Assembly (NCBI GenBank): GCA_947629615.1 | Contig: CANRER010000094.1 | Span: forward strand, 1-5,874 | From: an uncultured Clostridia bacterium | Lineage (GTDB): Bacteria; Bacillota; Clostridia; UMGS1883 | Reading direction: 5' to 3' | DNA: 5,874 nt | Shown: positions 5,672 through 5,874 of the stretch, piece by piece | Layout: each line of letters opens with the position of its first letter | Position numbering within the stretch: the first letter of the stretch is position 1 | Position numbers and translations under genes: made by a program | Notes under the pieces: generated by a model | What the model was told of the DNA's origin: nothing | Database searches by the model: none | The model's input: only the letters and a program-made list of their open reading frames with translations

Positions 5672-5872
5672 ATGAGCAGCAGAAGCAACAAGAACGTTGT
5701 ACCCGAGGCCAAGCAGGCCATGGATAAGTTCAAGATGGAGGCCGCCCGCGAGGTTGGCGTGGACATGAAGGAGAACGGCTATAACGGCGACAAGACCGCC
5801 AAGGAAAACGGCAGCGTCGGCGGCCAGATGGTCAAGAAAATGATCTCCGAAACCGAAAACGGCATGAAGTAA
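5672..5872 (+). CDS. Alpha/beta-type small acid-soluble spore protein (SASP)
   Basis: The 66-residue protein matches the alpha/beta SASP family, which coats forespore DNA, shifts it toward an A-like form, protects it from UV and heat, and is degraded at germination by the protease GPR. VPEAKQAMDKFKMEAAREVGV (8 residues before the first glycine excepted) begins the first conserved helix, with the predicted GPR site around E23-A24. The second signature is ENGSVGGQMVKKMI (45-58). The GYNGD linker (36-40) is the longer clostridial version rather than the Bacillus form. Length is normal. The start follows AAGGAGAG at 5658-5665 with 6 nt spacing. A sigma-G-like promoter precedes it. The gene is complete; its terminator would lie beyond the window. 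Confidence 0.93.
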   Translation: MSSRSNKNVVPEAKQAMDKFKMEAAREVGVDMKENGYNGDKTAKENGSVGGQMVKKMISETENGMK

Positions 5873-5874
5873 AA

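Overview
The window looks like chromosome of an endospore-forming member of the Clostridia. The strongest indicator is an alpha/beta-type small acid-soluble spore protein (SASP) with the clostridial GYNGD linker at the right end. Supporting signs are strong AGGAG-type ribosome binding sites, TTG starts and a BspA-like repeat protein carrying a copper amine oxidase N-like domain. Most of the window is fairly GC-rich. The first ~610 bases are clearly AT-rich and probably have a different history. I cannot name a genus from sequence alone.

Layout. (1) Bases 1-254, minus strand: the start of a DUF1919-family exopolysaccharide gene running off the left edge. It has a TTG start and is easy to miss. 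(2) Bases 255-612: an AT-rich gap with no convincing gene, containing a 7-bp inverted repeat and three phased TTGAAA repeats. (3) Bases 613-2206, minus: a cardiolipin synthase gene broken near its 3' end by a 40-bp insertion with a partial duplication. Reading 806-2206 ends in an aberrant tail, and the true C-terminus lies in another frame at 613-828. (4) Bases 2212-3612, minus: a secreted leucine-rich-repeat protein ending in a copper amine oxidase N-like domain. It lies 5 nt upstream of cls and has a near-consensus sigma-A promoter. (5) Bases 3706-4806, minus: a membrane-anchored HtrA/DegP-type serine protease. Its leader can fold so that the ribosome binding site is paired. (6) Bases 4807-4996: the divergent intergenic region. 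(7) Bases 4997-5605, plus: a double-OB-fold single-stranded DNA-binding-like protein. (8) Bases 5672-5872, plus: the SASP, with a sigma-G-like promoter overlapping the stop codon of the preceding gene.

How the genes fit together. The htrA, LRR and cls genes run in the same direction and all act at the cell envelope: protein quality control, a surface protein and membrane lipid synthesis. The LRR and cls genes form a tight pair. Read-through from htrA is possible because I see no terminator in the 93-nt gap, but the LRR promoter makes the pair independent. The divergent SSB-SASP pair concerns DNA binding. The SASP probably has its own forespore promoter.

I do not see a clearly new multi-gene system. 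The items most worth a second look are the disrupted cls, the SD-sequestering leader of htrA, the sigma-G-like promoter inside the ssb end, and the DUF1919 gene with its structured upstream region.
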